64,000 nt of DNA from Pectobacterium sp013449375 (GTDB lineage Bacteria > Pseudomonadota > Gammaproteobacteria > Enterobacterales > Enterobacteriaceae): NCBI RefSeq assembly GCF_048593165.1, contig NZ_CP184271.1. One strand, 5' to 3'. Of this stretch, positions 49,349-58,602 are shown piece by piece. Both the position numbers and the translations under genes were made by a program. Position 1 is the first letter of the stretch. Each line of letters opens with the position of its first letter. The notes under the pieces were generated by a model. That model saw only the letters and a list, made by a program, of their open reading frames with translations. It searched no databases and was not told the origin of the DNA.

Positions 49349-50125
49349 AATAACACTCTCCTCAGGCCCGAGTGGTCCTGATCGTACAAATCACAACGCT
49401 GATGACGAAAAATCCCGGTAACAAACCCCTACCCCATCGATTTTCGGGACTGGTGCATTTCCGGAGAGCAGAAAGGATGAAAGAAAAAACGCTCCATGAA
49501 GCAGGAGTATTTAGAAACATAGCAACGTCAGCATAAAGCCCTCGCATATGACTGTGCGCAGATAAAAACAACAAATTCAAAAGAGTATCTTAATTTAATA
49601 GTAGTAATTGTTCGGGTTATAAGCTTCTCTAATGGAATAAAAAATATTCCTAATGGTACATAACGATATATTCTGAACATCAATTTTTTGTAAGCAAATC
49701 AATTATACCAATAAGTATCATTGTTTTAATCAACAAAATCTATCACAAAATGATTTTTGATCGTTAACAGTAAACATTATATTTTTTTACCATTAAAAAT
49801 CAAATAATTAAAAGAAAAAAATAAAATCATTAACGCAAACGTTTGATTATATATGTCATGATTTGATGCAAAGTCAGCAGTCGCTCTCCTTATCATTTCT
49901 TTAAAATTAAATACTGCCATAACAAATAAAAAAGAATTAAACAGCAAAAATGAAACAAAAATCAGCATTACACGTTGTAGACTAGAGGGAGTCACTGAAG
50001 AGGTGATGTCTTGTACGGTTATGACATATTAGGAAGTATGATGAATAAATATGGCGGGAAAGAATGAGAGGACGTATAGCAGTGCGTTAATACAAAAAGT
50101 GATAGCCTAAACAACAGGTTACCCT
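49349..50125. other. AT-rich gap between the SGDEF and EAL genes
   Basis: About 775 bp, markedly AT-rich in its middle (49,580-49,970). It must contain the promoter of the cyclase gene. Apart from one possible small membrane ORF (49777-49968, minus) no convincing gene, RNA or operator was recognised. Confidence 0.5.
49777..49968 (-). CDS. Possible 63-residue two-span membrane protein
   Basis: An ATG-started frame beginning MLIFVSFLLFNSFLFVM has two hydrophobic segments (about residues 1-18 and 45-58) around a polar middle containing MIRRATADFASNHD. An in-frame GTG 27 bases upstream is an alternative start. There is no good Shine-Dalgarno sequence, and AT-rich DNA yields such hydrophobic frames by chance. 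No family recognised. Confidence 0.25.
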   Translation of the reverse strand: MLIFVSFLLFNSFLFVMAVFNFKEMIRRATADFASNHDIYNQTFALMILFFSFNYLIFNGKKI

Positions 50126-50917
50126 CTAAAGTTCTAGCTTCAGCGCCTCAAAGTTCTCAAATGGCTGAGGCCGCGAGAGATAGTACCCTTGGGCGGCGTA
50201 AGCATGCGATGCCTGGACAATTGCCCACTCCTCCTTAGTTTCGATCCCCTCAATCACAACATAGTTGCAAAAACGCGATAGCAAGGCGATCAACGCAGGA
50301 AACACGGTCTTCCCTTCGCCACTCTGTTGCAGGAGAATAAAAAGCTCACGTGCCACTTTAATGCAATCGTATTGAGCCAGCATCAGTGATGAAAAATTCG
50401 CCATGCCACAGCCGAAATCATCCAACCACAGTGTTTGCGCTTCAGGGAGTTTGGTTAATATTTCTTTTGGCAACCCCCCCTGATTTTCGACCATTTCAAA
50501 ACGAATCCAGGGCATTGCCGCGATCAGGCGTTTGGCTTCACGATTATTTTGCAGCGCCAGTAGCGTCATACCATCAATATTGACGGAGGCAAAAAGATCG
50601 TCACGAGTAAATCGAAAACTCCACTCAGATAAAAGTTGCAGTTGTTCTACAATAATTAACAGGCGGGTTTGAACATCAATATTCGCGAAGTATTTTTCAG
50701 GAGAGATGAATTTTTGCGGCAGGGTAGGAGAAAAAACAGAAGTCAGTAGCTCAATAGCCATTAATTTACCTGATGTTCGATAAATTGGCTGAAAAGTATA
50801 CCGCCGTTGACATTTATGCCAGTAATCAGCGCTTAATGACTCCTCGCTTCCCTGTTGGAAAAATCCTGCCCCAACCTGATTAAGATGACCTTCCTGCTGC
50901 ACTATGCGTTCCGCCAT
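50126..50917 (-). CDS. pdeH: EAL-domain c-di-GMP phosphodiesterase, PdeH/YhjH-like
   Basis: A 263-residue stand-alone EAL protein. It follows E. coli PdeH (YhjH) over most of its length: FQPIYRTSGKLMAIELLTSV, ASVNIDG, WIRFEMVENQ, LWLDDFGCGMANFSSL, YDCIKVARELF and VIEGIETKEEW contain the metal and catalytic residues. PdeH lowers c-di-GMP to permit flagellar motility. Here it sits beside an adhesin locus and a GGDEF gene, so a role in switching between adhesion and motility is plausible. The ATG at 50917 lacks a clear Shine-Dalgarno sequence. No good sigma-28 promoter was found upstream. Confidence 0.85.
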   Translation of the reverse strand: MAERIVQQEGHLNQVGAGFFQQGSEESLSADYWHKCQRRYTFQPIYRTSGKLMAIELLTSVFSPTLPQKFISPEKYFANIDVQTRLLIIVEQLQLLSEWSFRFTRDDLFASVNIDGMTLLALQNNREAKRLIAAMPWIRFEMVENQGGLPKEILTKLPEAQTLWLDDFGCGMANFSSLMLAQYDCIKVARELFILLQQSGEGKTVFPALIALLSRFCNYVVIEGIETKEEWAIVQASHAYAAQGYYLSRPQPFENFEALKLEL

Positions 50918-51384
50918 TAAACTGACACTATTAATTATAAAATTATATCATATGGACATGTACCATCATCGACTCTCCAGATGCAAACTTCATCGGAAAT
51001 ACCGATTAAATCAATGTCCATTGATATGACAAAAATAAGTGGTTCAATATCACAACTAAATTTATTTAAATTGTAAATCAATAAATTAAAAAAAAAACAC
51101 AGTCGCATTGGCTGATTCGTACAGTCTAAAGCATACGGATGAAACCAATTTAACGAAAAGATGGTAATTTTACCCTGTAACCTCACTATTTATGCAGCCA
51201 ATAAGCGACATGCCGAGGGCACCTGGGAATACACAACCCACACAGCCAACCGCTCGGAAAAAGAGCACATAAAAAGCAACCGGAACCGATTCGGCAGTAT
51301 ATTGTCTCTCAATGACGGTTACGCGTGTTTAAACGCGCCCCAGCGGGTATAATCTGCGCCCTGTTTGTAAGGTAGAAGAACATC
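50918..51384. promoter_or_regulatory. Divergent spacer between the EAL gene and yfhL
   Basis: About 470 bp, AT-rich on the left. A TATAAT at 51347-51352 and the GTAAGGTAGAAGAAC stretch before the yfhL ATG look like the yfhL promoter and ribosome-binding region. Nothing else was recognised. Confidence 0.45.
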
Positions 51385-51645
51385 ATGGCGTTACTCATCA
51401 CCCATAAATGCATCAACTGTGACATGTGTGAACCTGAATGCCCTAATCAGGCCATCTCCATGGGCATGGACATTTATGAAATTGATACCACTCGCTGTAC
51501 GGAGTGCGTTGGCCACTATGACACGCCGACGTGTCAGAAAGTCTGCCCGATCGACAACACGATCGTTAAAGATCCAAACCATGTTGAAGGTAATGAACAG
51601 CTGTGGGAAAAATATGTGCTCATGCACCATGCCGACAGAATTTAA
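51385..51645 (+). CDS. yfhL: YfhL-family 2[4Fe-4S] ferredoxin
   Basis: An 86-residue ferredoxin. The first cluster motif is CINCDMCEPECPN (Cys9, 12, 15, 19); the second is CTECVGHYDTPTCQKVCP, with the insertion between cysteines typical of the Alvin/YfhL type that gives low-potential clusters. It matches E. coli YfhL, which is likewise near acpS. Proposed roles in E. coli concern tRNA or Fe-S related redox reactions. Convergent with acpS. Confidence 0.95.
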   Translation: MALLITHKCINCDMCEPECPNQAISMGMDIYEIDTTRCTECVGHYDTPTCQKVCPIDNTIVKDPNHVEGNEQLWEKYVLMHHADRI

Positions 51646-51663
51646 GCATCCGATTCAGGACAA

Positions 51664-52044
51664 TCAGCTTTCGACAATCACCGTCGCACAGGCATAGCGT
51701 CTTTCGTCAGCCAACGTCACATGGACGTGTCTGACGCCCATCTGTTCCGCCAGCTCTGCCGCTTTAGCAAAAAATCGCAGACAGGGTTTGCCCAGTTCGT
51801 CATTAAAAACTTCAAACTGGTTGAACGCGAGCCCGTTACGAATTCCGGTACCGAAAGCTTTTGCCGCCGCCTCTTTCACGGCAAAGCGCTTGGCGAGGAA
51901 GCGGACGGGTTGCTGATGCTGCTGATAATGCGCCCATTCAGCATCCGTCAGAACGCGGCGAGCTAATCGCTCGCCTGAACGTTCAATCACCGCTTCAATA
52001 CGAGCAATTTCGACAATGTCCGTTCCGAGCCCAAGAATCGCCAT
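51664..52044 (-). CDS. acpS: Holo-[acyl-carrier-protein] synthase
   Basis: A 126-residue phosphopantetheinyl transferase that moves 4'-phosphopantetheine from CoA to apo-ACP. The two family motifs are GTDIVEIARIE at the N-terminus (metal-binding Asp9) and RFAVKEAAAKAFGTG at about 54-68. Its ATG overlaps the pdxJ stop codon (TGATG), so it is translated from the same message. Confidence 0.96.
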   Translation of the reverse strand: MAILGLGTDIVEIARIEAVIERSGERLARRVLTDAEWAHYQQHQQPVRFLAKRFAVKEAAAKAFGTGIRNGLAFNQFEVFNDELGKPCLRFFAKAAELAEQMGVRHVHVTLADERRYACATVIVES

Positions 52045-52775
52045 CAGCGACGCGCTTCCCGCATCAGACTCTTCATTTCAGCAACGGCATCCTTCAGTCC
52101 GCTCATCACCGCACGTCCGATAATCGCATGCCCGATATTTAATTCATGCATTTCCGGCAGCGCCGCAATCGGCTGAACGTTATGGTACGTCAAACCATGG
52201 CCGGCATTGACTTTCAGCCCCTTCGCCGCAGCATAAGTCGCCGCATCACGAATGCGCTCAAACTCATGTTGACGGGCTTCATCATCTGACGCATCGGCAT
52301 ACGCGCCGGTATGAATTTCGATATAAGGTGCACCGCTGGCAACGGCGGCATCAATTTGCCCTTTATCCGCATCAATAAAGAGTGAAACCAATATGTTAGC
52401 CTGGCTGAGTCGAGCAACCGCGTTATTGATTTTTTCCTGCTGCCCCGCGACGTCCAGCCCGCCTTCTGTTGTCACTTCCTGGCGTTTTTCCGGCACCAGA
52501 CAGCAAAAATGCGGCTTTACCTCACAGGCAATATTCAGCATTTCTTCCGTGACAGCCATTTCAAGGTTCATGCGAGTTTGGAGCGTTTCTCTTAGGATCC
52601 GCACATCACGATCCGTGATATGGCGACGATCTTCACGTAAGTGCACCGTGATGCCGTCCGCTCCCGCCTGCTCAGCGACAAAAGCCGCCTGAACAGGATC
52701 GGGATACGTCGTTCCACGCGCATTACGCAGCGTTGCAATGTGATCGATGTTAACGCCAAGCAGCAGTTCAGCCAT
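52044..52775 (-). CDS. pdxJ: Pyridoxine 5'-phosphate synthase
   Basis: A 243-residue TIM-barrel enzyme that joins 1-deoxyxylulose-5-phosphate and 3-amino-2-oxopropyl phosphate to pyridoxine 5'-phosphate. The N-terminal LLGVNIDHIATLRNARGT and the EDRRHI, CLVPEKR, IEIHTGAYA and NAGHGLTY active-site segments match E. coli. The pdxJ-acpS pair and its position next to recO-era-rnc are conserved in enterobacteria. Confidence 0.97.
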   Translation of the reverse strand: MAELLLGVNIDHIATLRNARGTTYPDPVQAAFVAEQAGADGITVHLREDRRHITDRDVRILRETLQTRMNLEMAVTEEMLNIACEVKPHFCCLVPEKRQEVTTEGGLDVAGQQEKINNAVARLSQANILVSLFIDADKGQIDAAVASGAPYIEIHTGAYADASDDEARQHEFERIRDAATYAAAKGLKVNAGHGLTYHNVQPIAALPEMHELNIGHAIIGRAVMSGLKDAVAEMKSLMREARR

Positions 52776-52855
52776 GATAAATCCTCGGTAAAGTCATGCA
52801 CGTTACGTGGCAGTTTACACCGATGTCACAGCGTCAGGGTACAGAGGAGGTGGGA

Positions 52856-53593
52856 TTATTTATCAGAAGACGTGGGTTTGGACAAATTAGCAGCAGGAAC
52901 AAACTGGCGGAACAGTTCACGACTTTTCAGCGGTTTTCCCCCCAGATACGGCTTTAACGCGATACGAGTGAAACGCTTTGCCGCCTTCAGTGTACCGCTG
53001 TCAGGAAATTCACGCGATGCCAGCGAACGTAACTCGTGCCCGGTAAAACTTTTATTATCGACCACCAGACTGGCAATAAAACCCCTTTCCTCTCGATATT
53101 GATAGGTCATGGTATCTGCCACAGGTTCACCGCTACCGGCACAATGGAGGAAATCAACACCGTATCCCAGATAGCCCAGCAACGCTAACTCAAAGCGTCT
53201 TAATGCCGGTTCAGGGGATGCATCCTGTGCAGCAAGATGCTGTAAACAGTGGAGATAATCGAAGAAAAGAGCGGAGTAGTTGGTTTCATGTTCCAGCACG
53301 CGAGACAGCAGCTCGTTAACGTATAAACCGCTATAAAGCATCGTGCCCGTTAGCGGCAGCGCAAGCGAAACAGGCTCGGCGCTGCGTAACGTTTTCACTT
53401 CTCCCCGACCGCTCCAGCGCACCAGCAGCGGAGTGAAAGGCTGTAAACAGCCTTTCAGGCTAGAGCGTCGTGCTCGCGCGCCTTTGGCAAGCACACGAAC
53501 TCGACCATCGCTTTCACTAAACAGATCCAGCAATAAGCTAGTTTCGCTATAAGGTCGCCCATGCAAGACAAATGCGCGCTGCCAGCCTTCCAT
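52856..53593 (-). CDS. recO: DNA repair protein RecO
   Basis: A 245-residue recombination mediator that with RecR loads RecA on SSB-coated DNA. The N-terminal OB-fold (about 1-80, WQRAFVLHGRPYSETSLLLDLF) and the helical domain with HCAGSGEPV are seen. The zinc-finger cysteines of some RecO proteins are missing, as in E. coli. It lies 11 bases downstream of era in the rnc-era-recO series. Confidence 0.95.
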   Translation of the reverse strand: MEGWQRAFVLHGRPYSETSLLLDLFSESDGRVRVLAKGARARRSSLKGCLQPFTPLLVRWSGRGEVKTLRSAEPVSLALPLTGTMLYSGLYVNELLSRVLEHETNYSALFFDYLHCLQHLAAQDASPEPALRRFELALLGYLGYGVDFLHCAGSGEPVADTMTYQYREERGFIASLVVDNKSFTGHELRSLASREFPDSGTLKAAKRFTRIALKPYLGGKPLKSRELFRQFVPAANLSKPTSSDK

Positions 53594-53604
53594 CGGCGTG
53601 AACC

Positions 53605-54510
53605 TTACAGGTCTTCGCTATAACCCAAGCTGCGCAGGGCACGTTCGTCATCTGCCCAGCCGGATTTCACTTTAACCCACAGCTCAAGGTGCACCTTGGC
53701 CTCGAACATCTCTTCCATATCCTGACGAGACTCAATACCAATGGTTTTAATTTTGGCACCTTTGTTACCAATGACCATCTTCTTCTGGCCTTCACGCTCA
53801 ACCAGGATCAGGCCATTGATATCATAACCACCGCGTTCGTTCGTCACGAAACGTTCGATTTCGACCGTGACGGAATATGGCAATTCTTCACCCAAGAAGC
53901 GCATCAGTTTTTCACGGATAATTTCCGATGCCATAAAACGCTGTGAGCGATCGGTAATGTAATCTTCCGGGAAGTGATGGGTTGCCTGCGGTAAGTGTTT
54001 ACGCACAATGCTGGCAATCGTATCAACATTCGTCCCCTTCTCCGCCGAGATTGGAACAACATCAAGGAAGTCCATCTGTTGGCTGAGGAACTGGATATGC
54101 GGCAGCAGTTTGGTTTTATCCGTGACGTTATCAACTTTATTGATCGCTAACAGCACAGGGAGTTTTTGATCGCGCAGCTTGTTCAATACCATTTCATCGT
54201 CGTCGTTCCAGTGTGTCCCTTCAACAACAAAAATGATCAGTTCAACATCACCGATTGAACTGCTGGCGGCGCGGTTCATCAGGCGGTTAATCGCCCGTTT
54301 TTCTTCAATGTGCAACCCTGGCGTATCCACATAAATAGCCTGATACGGCCCTTCGGTGTGAATGCCCATGATGCGGTGCCGCGTCGTCTGGGGCTTACGT
54401 GACGTAATGGAGATCTTCTGCCCCAGTAATTGATTCAATAACGTCGATTTACCGACGTTTGGTCGACCAACAATCGCGATAAAACCGCAGTGTGTCTGTA
54501 CTTCGCTCAT
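53605..54510 (-). CDS. era: GTPase Era
   Basis: A 301-residue GTPase that assists 30S subunit maturation by binding the 3' end of 16S rRNA. G1 GRPNVGKST (about 15-23), G3 DTPGLH, G4 NKVD and a C-terminal KH domain (about 225-290, with KMVIGNKGAKIKTIG) are present. It overlaps rnc by 4 bases. Confidence 0.97.
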   Translation of the reverse strand: MSEVQTHCGFIAIVGRPNVGKSTLLNQLLGQKISITSRKPQTTRHRIMGIHTEGPYQAIYVDTPGLHIEEKRAINRLMNRAASSSIGDVELIIFVVEGTHWNDDDEMVLNKLRDQKLPVLLAINKVDNVTDKTKLLPHIQFLSQQMDFLDVVPISAEKGTNVDTIASIVRKHLPQATHHFPEDYITDRSQRFMASEIIREKLMRFLGEELPYSVTVEIERFVTNERGGYDINGLILVEREGQKKMVIGNKGAKIKTIGIESRQDMEEMFEAKVHLELWVKVKSGWADDERALRSLGYSEDL

Positions 54511-55187
54511 TCAAGCTCCAGTTTTTTCAACGCTTGTTCAGCCGCAGCCTGTTCGGCTTTACGACGGCTCGATCCTGTACCAATGACCGACTCGCTAAAG
54601 CCGCTCACCTGACAGTGGATAGTAAACTCCTGATCATGTGCTTCCCCACGAACCTGCACCACCAGATAGGTTGGTAGAGGTAGGTGACGCCCTTGCAGAA
54701 ACTCCTGCAACCGCGTTTTCGGATCTTTTTGCTTATCGCCGGGACTGATTTCATCCAGACGCGTTTGATACCAATTCAGGATCAAACGTTCGATGGTCTG
54801 AATGTCGCTGTCGAGGAAAATGCCGCCGATCAGCGCTTCGACCGTATCAGCCAAGATCGATTCGCGACGGAAGCCGCCGCTTTTTAATTCACCGGGGCCA
54901 AGACGCAGGCACTCTCCCAGTTCGAATTCACGTGCGATTTCCGCCAGCGTATTTCCTCGGACCAGCGTCGCCCGCATCCGGCTCATATCCCCTTCATCAA
55001 CCTTGGGGAAACGATGATACAGCGCATTGGCGATCACAAAACTCAGGATGGAATCACCCAGGAATTCGAGTCTTTCATTGTGCTTGCTGCTGGCGCTACG
55101 ATGCGTCAACGCCTGTAACAAAAGCTCGTACTGCTGAAAAGTATAGCCCAGCTTTCTTTGTAAACGATTTATCAGGATGGGATTCAT
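54507..55187 (-). CDS. rnc: Ribonuclease III
   Basis: A 226-residue double-strand-specific endoribonuclease that processes rRNA precursors and many mRNAs. The catalytic signature NERLEFLGDSILS is at about residues 38-50, the second acidic patch in LADTVEALIGG, and a dsRNA-binding domain occupies about 155-226. It is followed by era with a 4-base overlap. Confidence 0.97.
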   Translation of the reverse strand: MNPILINRLQRKLGYTFQQYELLLQALTHRSASSKHNERLEFLGDSILSFVIANALYHRFPKVDEGDMSRMRATLVRGNTLAEIAREFELGECLRLGPGELKSGGFRRESILADTVEALIGGIFLDSDIQTIERLILNWYQTRLDEISPGDKQKDPKTRLQEFLQGRHLPLPTYLVVQVRGEAHDQEFTIHCQVSGFSESVIGTGSSRRKAEQAAAEQALKKLELE

Positions 55188-55494
55188 GTGTTACCAATAG
55201 ATCAACGATGCGTCAAAAACAGCAGCATACGGAACAGCCCTGCTTACCAATTCGGTCAAAACTGTTTCGTTTGCATTGGCTCCCGCGAGGGAGCCTGCCT
55301 TTCTGCCCATCATACTTCGCGTTGCCTGTCCGTTAGCGTTGTGCAAACGGACACATTTTGCTCTGCAACTCGCATTATTTAGGGCATGTTCTTTTAAAAA
55401 GAGCGTTTCAAAAAATATTCTACAACGGACAGCATCAGAATGCTGCCTGTATCTTATTTTGGTGAATGCTTACTTTGGTTAATGCTTACTTTGG
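55188..55494. promoter_or_regulatory. Spacer between lepB and rnc
   Basis: About 307 bp without a gene. It should contain the rnc promoter and leader; in E. coli the rnc leader forms a hairpin cut by RNase III itself, but I did not resolve a comparable structure. At the lepB end are two perfect 16-bp direct repeats (55468-55499). Confidence 0.5.
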
Positions 55495-55499
55495 TTAAT
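55468..55499. repeat. Two perfect 16-bp direct repeats at the lepB stop codon
   Basis: GCTTACTTTGGTTAAT occurs twice head to tail; a decayed partial copy precedes it. The second copy includes the lepB stop codon. Confidence 0.9.
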
Positions 55500-56460
55500 G
55501 AATACCGCCGATGCGACTCAAGCGTACGCCGGTAGGCCATTCACCTTCCTGTTTCTCAAAACTCATCCAGATAGCGGTGGCTTTACCGACCAGATTTCTC
55601 TCCGGCACAAAGCCCCAGTAGCGACTATCCAGACTGTTGTCGCGGTTATCACCCATCATGAAGTAGTTCCCTGCGGGAACAACCCATGTTGCAAGCTGCT
55701 GCTGCGATTGCTGGTAATAACCACCGAGCTGATCCTGCTGGCCCGGCACCAGGAGAATATTATGCGTGACATTGCCCAGTGACTCTTTGCGTGTGCCCAT
55801 GCGGACGCCATCCACGCTATTGTCATTAGCCGGAACCTGATAAAAACCGCTGCGCGATTCCAGTCCCGGTTGGTTAAAGGTCTGAACAAAATCGCTAGGC
55901 TGTACGTTACTGTATGTGACCGCCAGTGCCGTATCGCACGCCTGTTGTCCCTGACAGGATGGACGAATCGTCACCTGCTTGGTCATCGGGTTATAGCTGA
56001 CGCGATCGCCCGGTACGCCCACCACACGTTTGATGAAGTCCACTTTAGGATCGGACGGATATTTAAACACAACCACGTCGCCACGCTTCGGGTGCCCCGT
56101 TTCGATCAGCGTTTTCTGCGTGAAGGGTTCTTTAATGCCATAGGCAAATTTTTCCACCAGAATAAAATCACCGATCAACAGCGTCGGCATCATCGAACCA
56201 GATGGAATTTGAAACGGCTCATAAATGAAGGAGCGCACAACCAATACCAAAGCCACTACCGGGAATACGGAGGCGATCGTTTCAATCCAACCGGGTTGTT
56301 GAATGACTTTCGATGAAACCGCGCCATCAGCCAGATCGGCACCGCTCATGGCGGCAAACTTTTTCCGGCGAGCAGGTGCCCAGACAAAGCGCTCTAAACA
56401 CCAGACAATCCCCGTGACCAGCGTCACCAATGCCAGAATTACGGCAAACATATTGGCCAT
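55495..56460 (-). CDS. lepB: Signal peptidase I
   Basis: A 321-residue membrane-bound serine protease that removes Sec and Tat signal peptides at the outer face of the inner membrane. Two N-terminal spans (about 3-22 and 60-78) precede the catalytic domain; the Ser89-Lys144 dyad lies in IPSGSMMPTL and DFIKRVVGVPGD, and the GDNRDNSLDSRYWG box is intact. It lies 16 bases downstream of lepA in the same operon. Confidence 0.97.
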   Translation of the reverse strand: MANMFAVILALVTLVTGIVWCLERFVWAPARRKKFAAMSGADLADGAVSSKVIQQPGWIETIASVFPVVALVLVVRSFIYEPFQIPSGSMMPTLLIGDFILVEKFAYGIKEPFTQKTLIETGHPKRGDVVVFKYPSDPKVDFIKRVVGVPGDRVSYNPMTKQVTIRPSCQGQQACDTALAVTYSNVQPSDFVQTFNQPGLESRSGFYQVPANDNSVDGVRMGTRKESLGNVTHNILLVPGQQDQLGGYYQQSQQQLATWVVPAGNYFMMGDNRDNSLDSRYWGFVPERNLVGKATAIWMSFEKQEGEWPTGVRLSRIGGIH

Positions 56461-56476
56461 GCCAACTCCTCAGAAT

Positions 56477-58276
56477 TTATTTACTGTCTTTGCCGACGTG
56501 CAGAATTGCCAGAAACGCTTCTTGCGGCAGCTCGACGTTACCGACCTGCTTCATACGTTTCTTACCGTCTTTCTGTTTCTGCAACAGTTTCTTCTTACGG
56601 CTGACGTCACCACCATAACACTTGGCCAGTACGTTTTTACGCAATTGCTTAACCGTAGAGCGCGCAATAATGTGGTTACCAATCGCAGCCTGAATCGCGA
56701 TATCAAACTGCTGACGCGGAATCAGATCTTTCATTTTTTCGACCAGTTCACGGCCACGATATTGTGAATTATCGCGGTGCGTGATCAGCGCCAATGCATC
56801 CACACGTTCGTTGTTGATCAACACATCAACACGCACCATGTCTGATGTCTGGAAGCGTTTGAAGCTGTAATCCAGCGATGCATAACCACGAGACGTTGAT
56901 TTCAGGCGGTCAAAGAAATCAAGCACCACTTCAGCCATCGGAATTTCATAGGTCAGCGCAACCTGATTACCGTGGTACACCATGTTCGTCTGCACGCCGC
57001 GCTTCTCGATACAAAGCGTAATCACGTTGCCCAGATATTCCTGAGGCAGCAGCATGTGACATTCGGCAATCGGTTCGCGCAGTTCCTGAATATTATTCAG
57101 CGGCGGCAGCTTGGACGGGCTATCGACATAAACGGTTTCTTTGGCCGTCGTCTCAACTTCATACACCACCGTCGGTGCCGTGGTGATCAGATCCAGGTCG
57201 TATTCACGTTCCAGACGTTCCTGAATGATCTCCATGTGCAGCAGACCCAGGAAGCCGCAGCGGAAGCCGAAGCCCAGCGCGGTAGAACTTTCTGGTTCAT
57301 AGAACAAAGAAGCGTCATTGAGGCTTAGTTTGCCCAACGCATCGCGGAATGACTCATAGTCATCAGAGCTAATCGGGAACAGACCGGCATAAACCTGCGG
57401 TTTGACTTTCTTGAAGCCCGGCAGCGCTTTTTCAGCGGGTTGACGAGCCAGCGTCAGGGTATCCCCTACCGGAGCACCCAAAATATCTTTGATGGCGCAC
57501 ACCAGCCAGCCTACTTCGCCGCAGTTCAAGACATCACGGTCGATCTGCTTCGGTGTAAAAATACCAAGGCGGTCAGCGTTATAAACCTGACCGGTACTCA
57601 TCACCTTAATTTTGTCGCCTTTACGCATCGTGCCGTTTTTGATACGAACCAACGACACAACGCCAAGGTAGTTATCAAACCAAGAGTCGATAATGAGCGC
57701 CTGTAGCGGCTCATCAGGGCTACCTTCTGGCGGAGGAATATCACGCACCAGACGATCCAGAACATCCGGCACGCCAATCCCGGTTTTCGCGGAACAGCGC
57801 ACGGCGTCGGTAGCATCAATGCCGACAATGTCTTCAATTTCCTGAGCGACACGATCCGGATCAGCAGCGGGCAGGTCGATTTTGTTCAGAACTGGCACCA
57901 CTTCCAGATTCATATCCAGGGCGGTATAGCAGTTAGCCAGCGTTTGAGCTTCCACACCCTGCCCGGCGTCAACGACAAGCAGTGCGCCTTCGCAGGCAGC
58001 AAGCGAACGGGAAACTTCATAAGAGAAGTCAACGTGCCCCGGTGTATCGATGAAGTTTAACTGGTAGGTTTGGCCGTCCTGCGCTTTATAATCCAGCGTT
58101 ACGCTTTGCGCTTTAATCGTTATTCCACGTTCACGTTCCAGATCCATGGAATCCAGAACCTGCGCAGCCATTTCACGCTCGGTCAAACCGCCGCAAATCT
58201 GGATAATGCGGTCAGATAACGTTGATTTACCGTGGTCGATATGGGCAATAATGGAGAAATTTCGTATATGCTTCAT
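56477..58276 (-). CDS. lepA: Elongation factor 4 (LepA)
   Basis: A 599-residue translational GTPase that acts in ribosome back-translocation or assembly. G1 AHIDHGKST, the switch region RERGITIKAQ, G3 DTPGHVD and G4 NKID are intact, and the LepA-specific C-terminal domain with KCYGGDVSRKKKLLQKQK is present. The ATG at 58276 (MKHIRNFSI) gives the E. coli length; the upstream in-frame extension is not supported. It is cotranscribed with lepB. Confidence 0.97.
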   Translation of the reverse strand: MKHIRNFSIIAHIDHGKSTLSDRIIQICGGLTEREMAAQVLDSMDLERERGITIKAQSVTLDYKAQDGQTYQLNFIDTPGHVDFSYEVSRSLAACEGALLVVDAGQGVEAQTLANCYTALDMNLEVVPVLNKIDLPAADPDRVAQEIEDIVGIDATDAVRCSAKTGIGVPDVLDRLVRDIPPPEGSPDEPLQALIIDSWFDNYLGVVSLVRIKNGTMRKGDKIKVMSTGQVYNADRLGIFTPKQIDRDVLNCGEVGWLVCAIKDILGAPVGDTLTLARQPAEKALPGFKKVKPQVYAGLFPISSDDYESFRDALGKLSLNDASLFYEPESSTALGFGFRCGFLGLLHMEIIQERLEREYDLDLITTAPTVVYEVETTAKETVYVDSPSKLPPLNNIQELREPIAECHMLLPQEYLGNVITLCIEKRGVQTNMVYHGNQVALTYEIPMAEVVLDFFDRLKSTSRGYASLDYSFKRFQTSDMVRVDVLINNERVDALALITHRDNSQYRGRELVEKMKDLIPRQQFDIAIQAAIGNHIIARSTVKQLRKNVLAKCYGGDVSRKKKLLQKQKDGKKRMKQVGNVELPQEAFLAILHVGKDSK

Positions 58277-58602
58277 TATAAAAATTTTTCTACCTTGATA
58301 TTCCTGAAATTCTTGCCGATGGGCATGCGCATAGGTGAAAACAGCAGCGATGTTATTCCACCTGAATCGCAGCATTCTACATGCGAGAGGCGTGAAAACC
58401 TAGTCATGTCCGGTGCATTCCCCTTGATTATGACGGTTTTATTTGGAATAGCAGAACAACAAGAGGAAAGCAGGAAGTAAAGTGTCATTACGTGGTAAAC
58501 ATCGTGTCGAAAAATCACAAACGTGTGAACAATCTACGTGTGGACAATCTACGTGTGGACAACGTTTCCGCACCGTGCGCCATTTACGCTCGGTTAAGCA
58601 GG
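58277..58602. promoter_or_regulatory. Spacer between rseC and lepA
   Basis: About 326 bp with no convincing gene. It should hold the lepA promoter. A tandem 15-bp repeat lies at 58522-58562. Confidence 0.5.
58522..58562. repeat. 15-bp tandem repeat, 2.7 copies, between rseC and lepA
   Basis: CGTGTGAACAATCTA, CGTGTGGACAATCTA and a partial third copy CGTGTGGACAA follow one another without spacer. Confidence 0.9.

Noticed and set aside
49362..49580. 72-codon minus-strand frame upstream of the SGDEF gene
   Set aside because: No ribosome binding site and no recognisable composition; it looks like a chance frame in a promoter region.
50985..51020. Possible sigma-28 promoter on the minus strand upstream of the EAL gene
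   Set aside because: Only the -10-like word TCATCGGA fits (6 of 8); no TAAAGTTT-like -35 box lies at the required distance.
58232..58480. 82-codon plus-strand frame across the lepA start
   Set aside because: It overlaps the conserved lepA N-terminus antisense and resembles nothing known.
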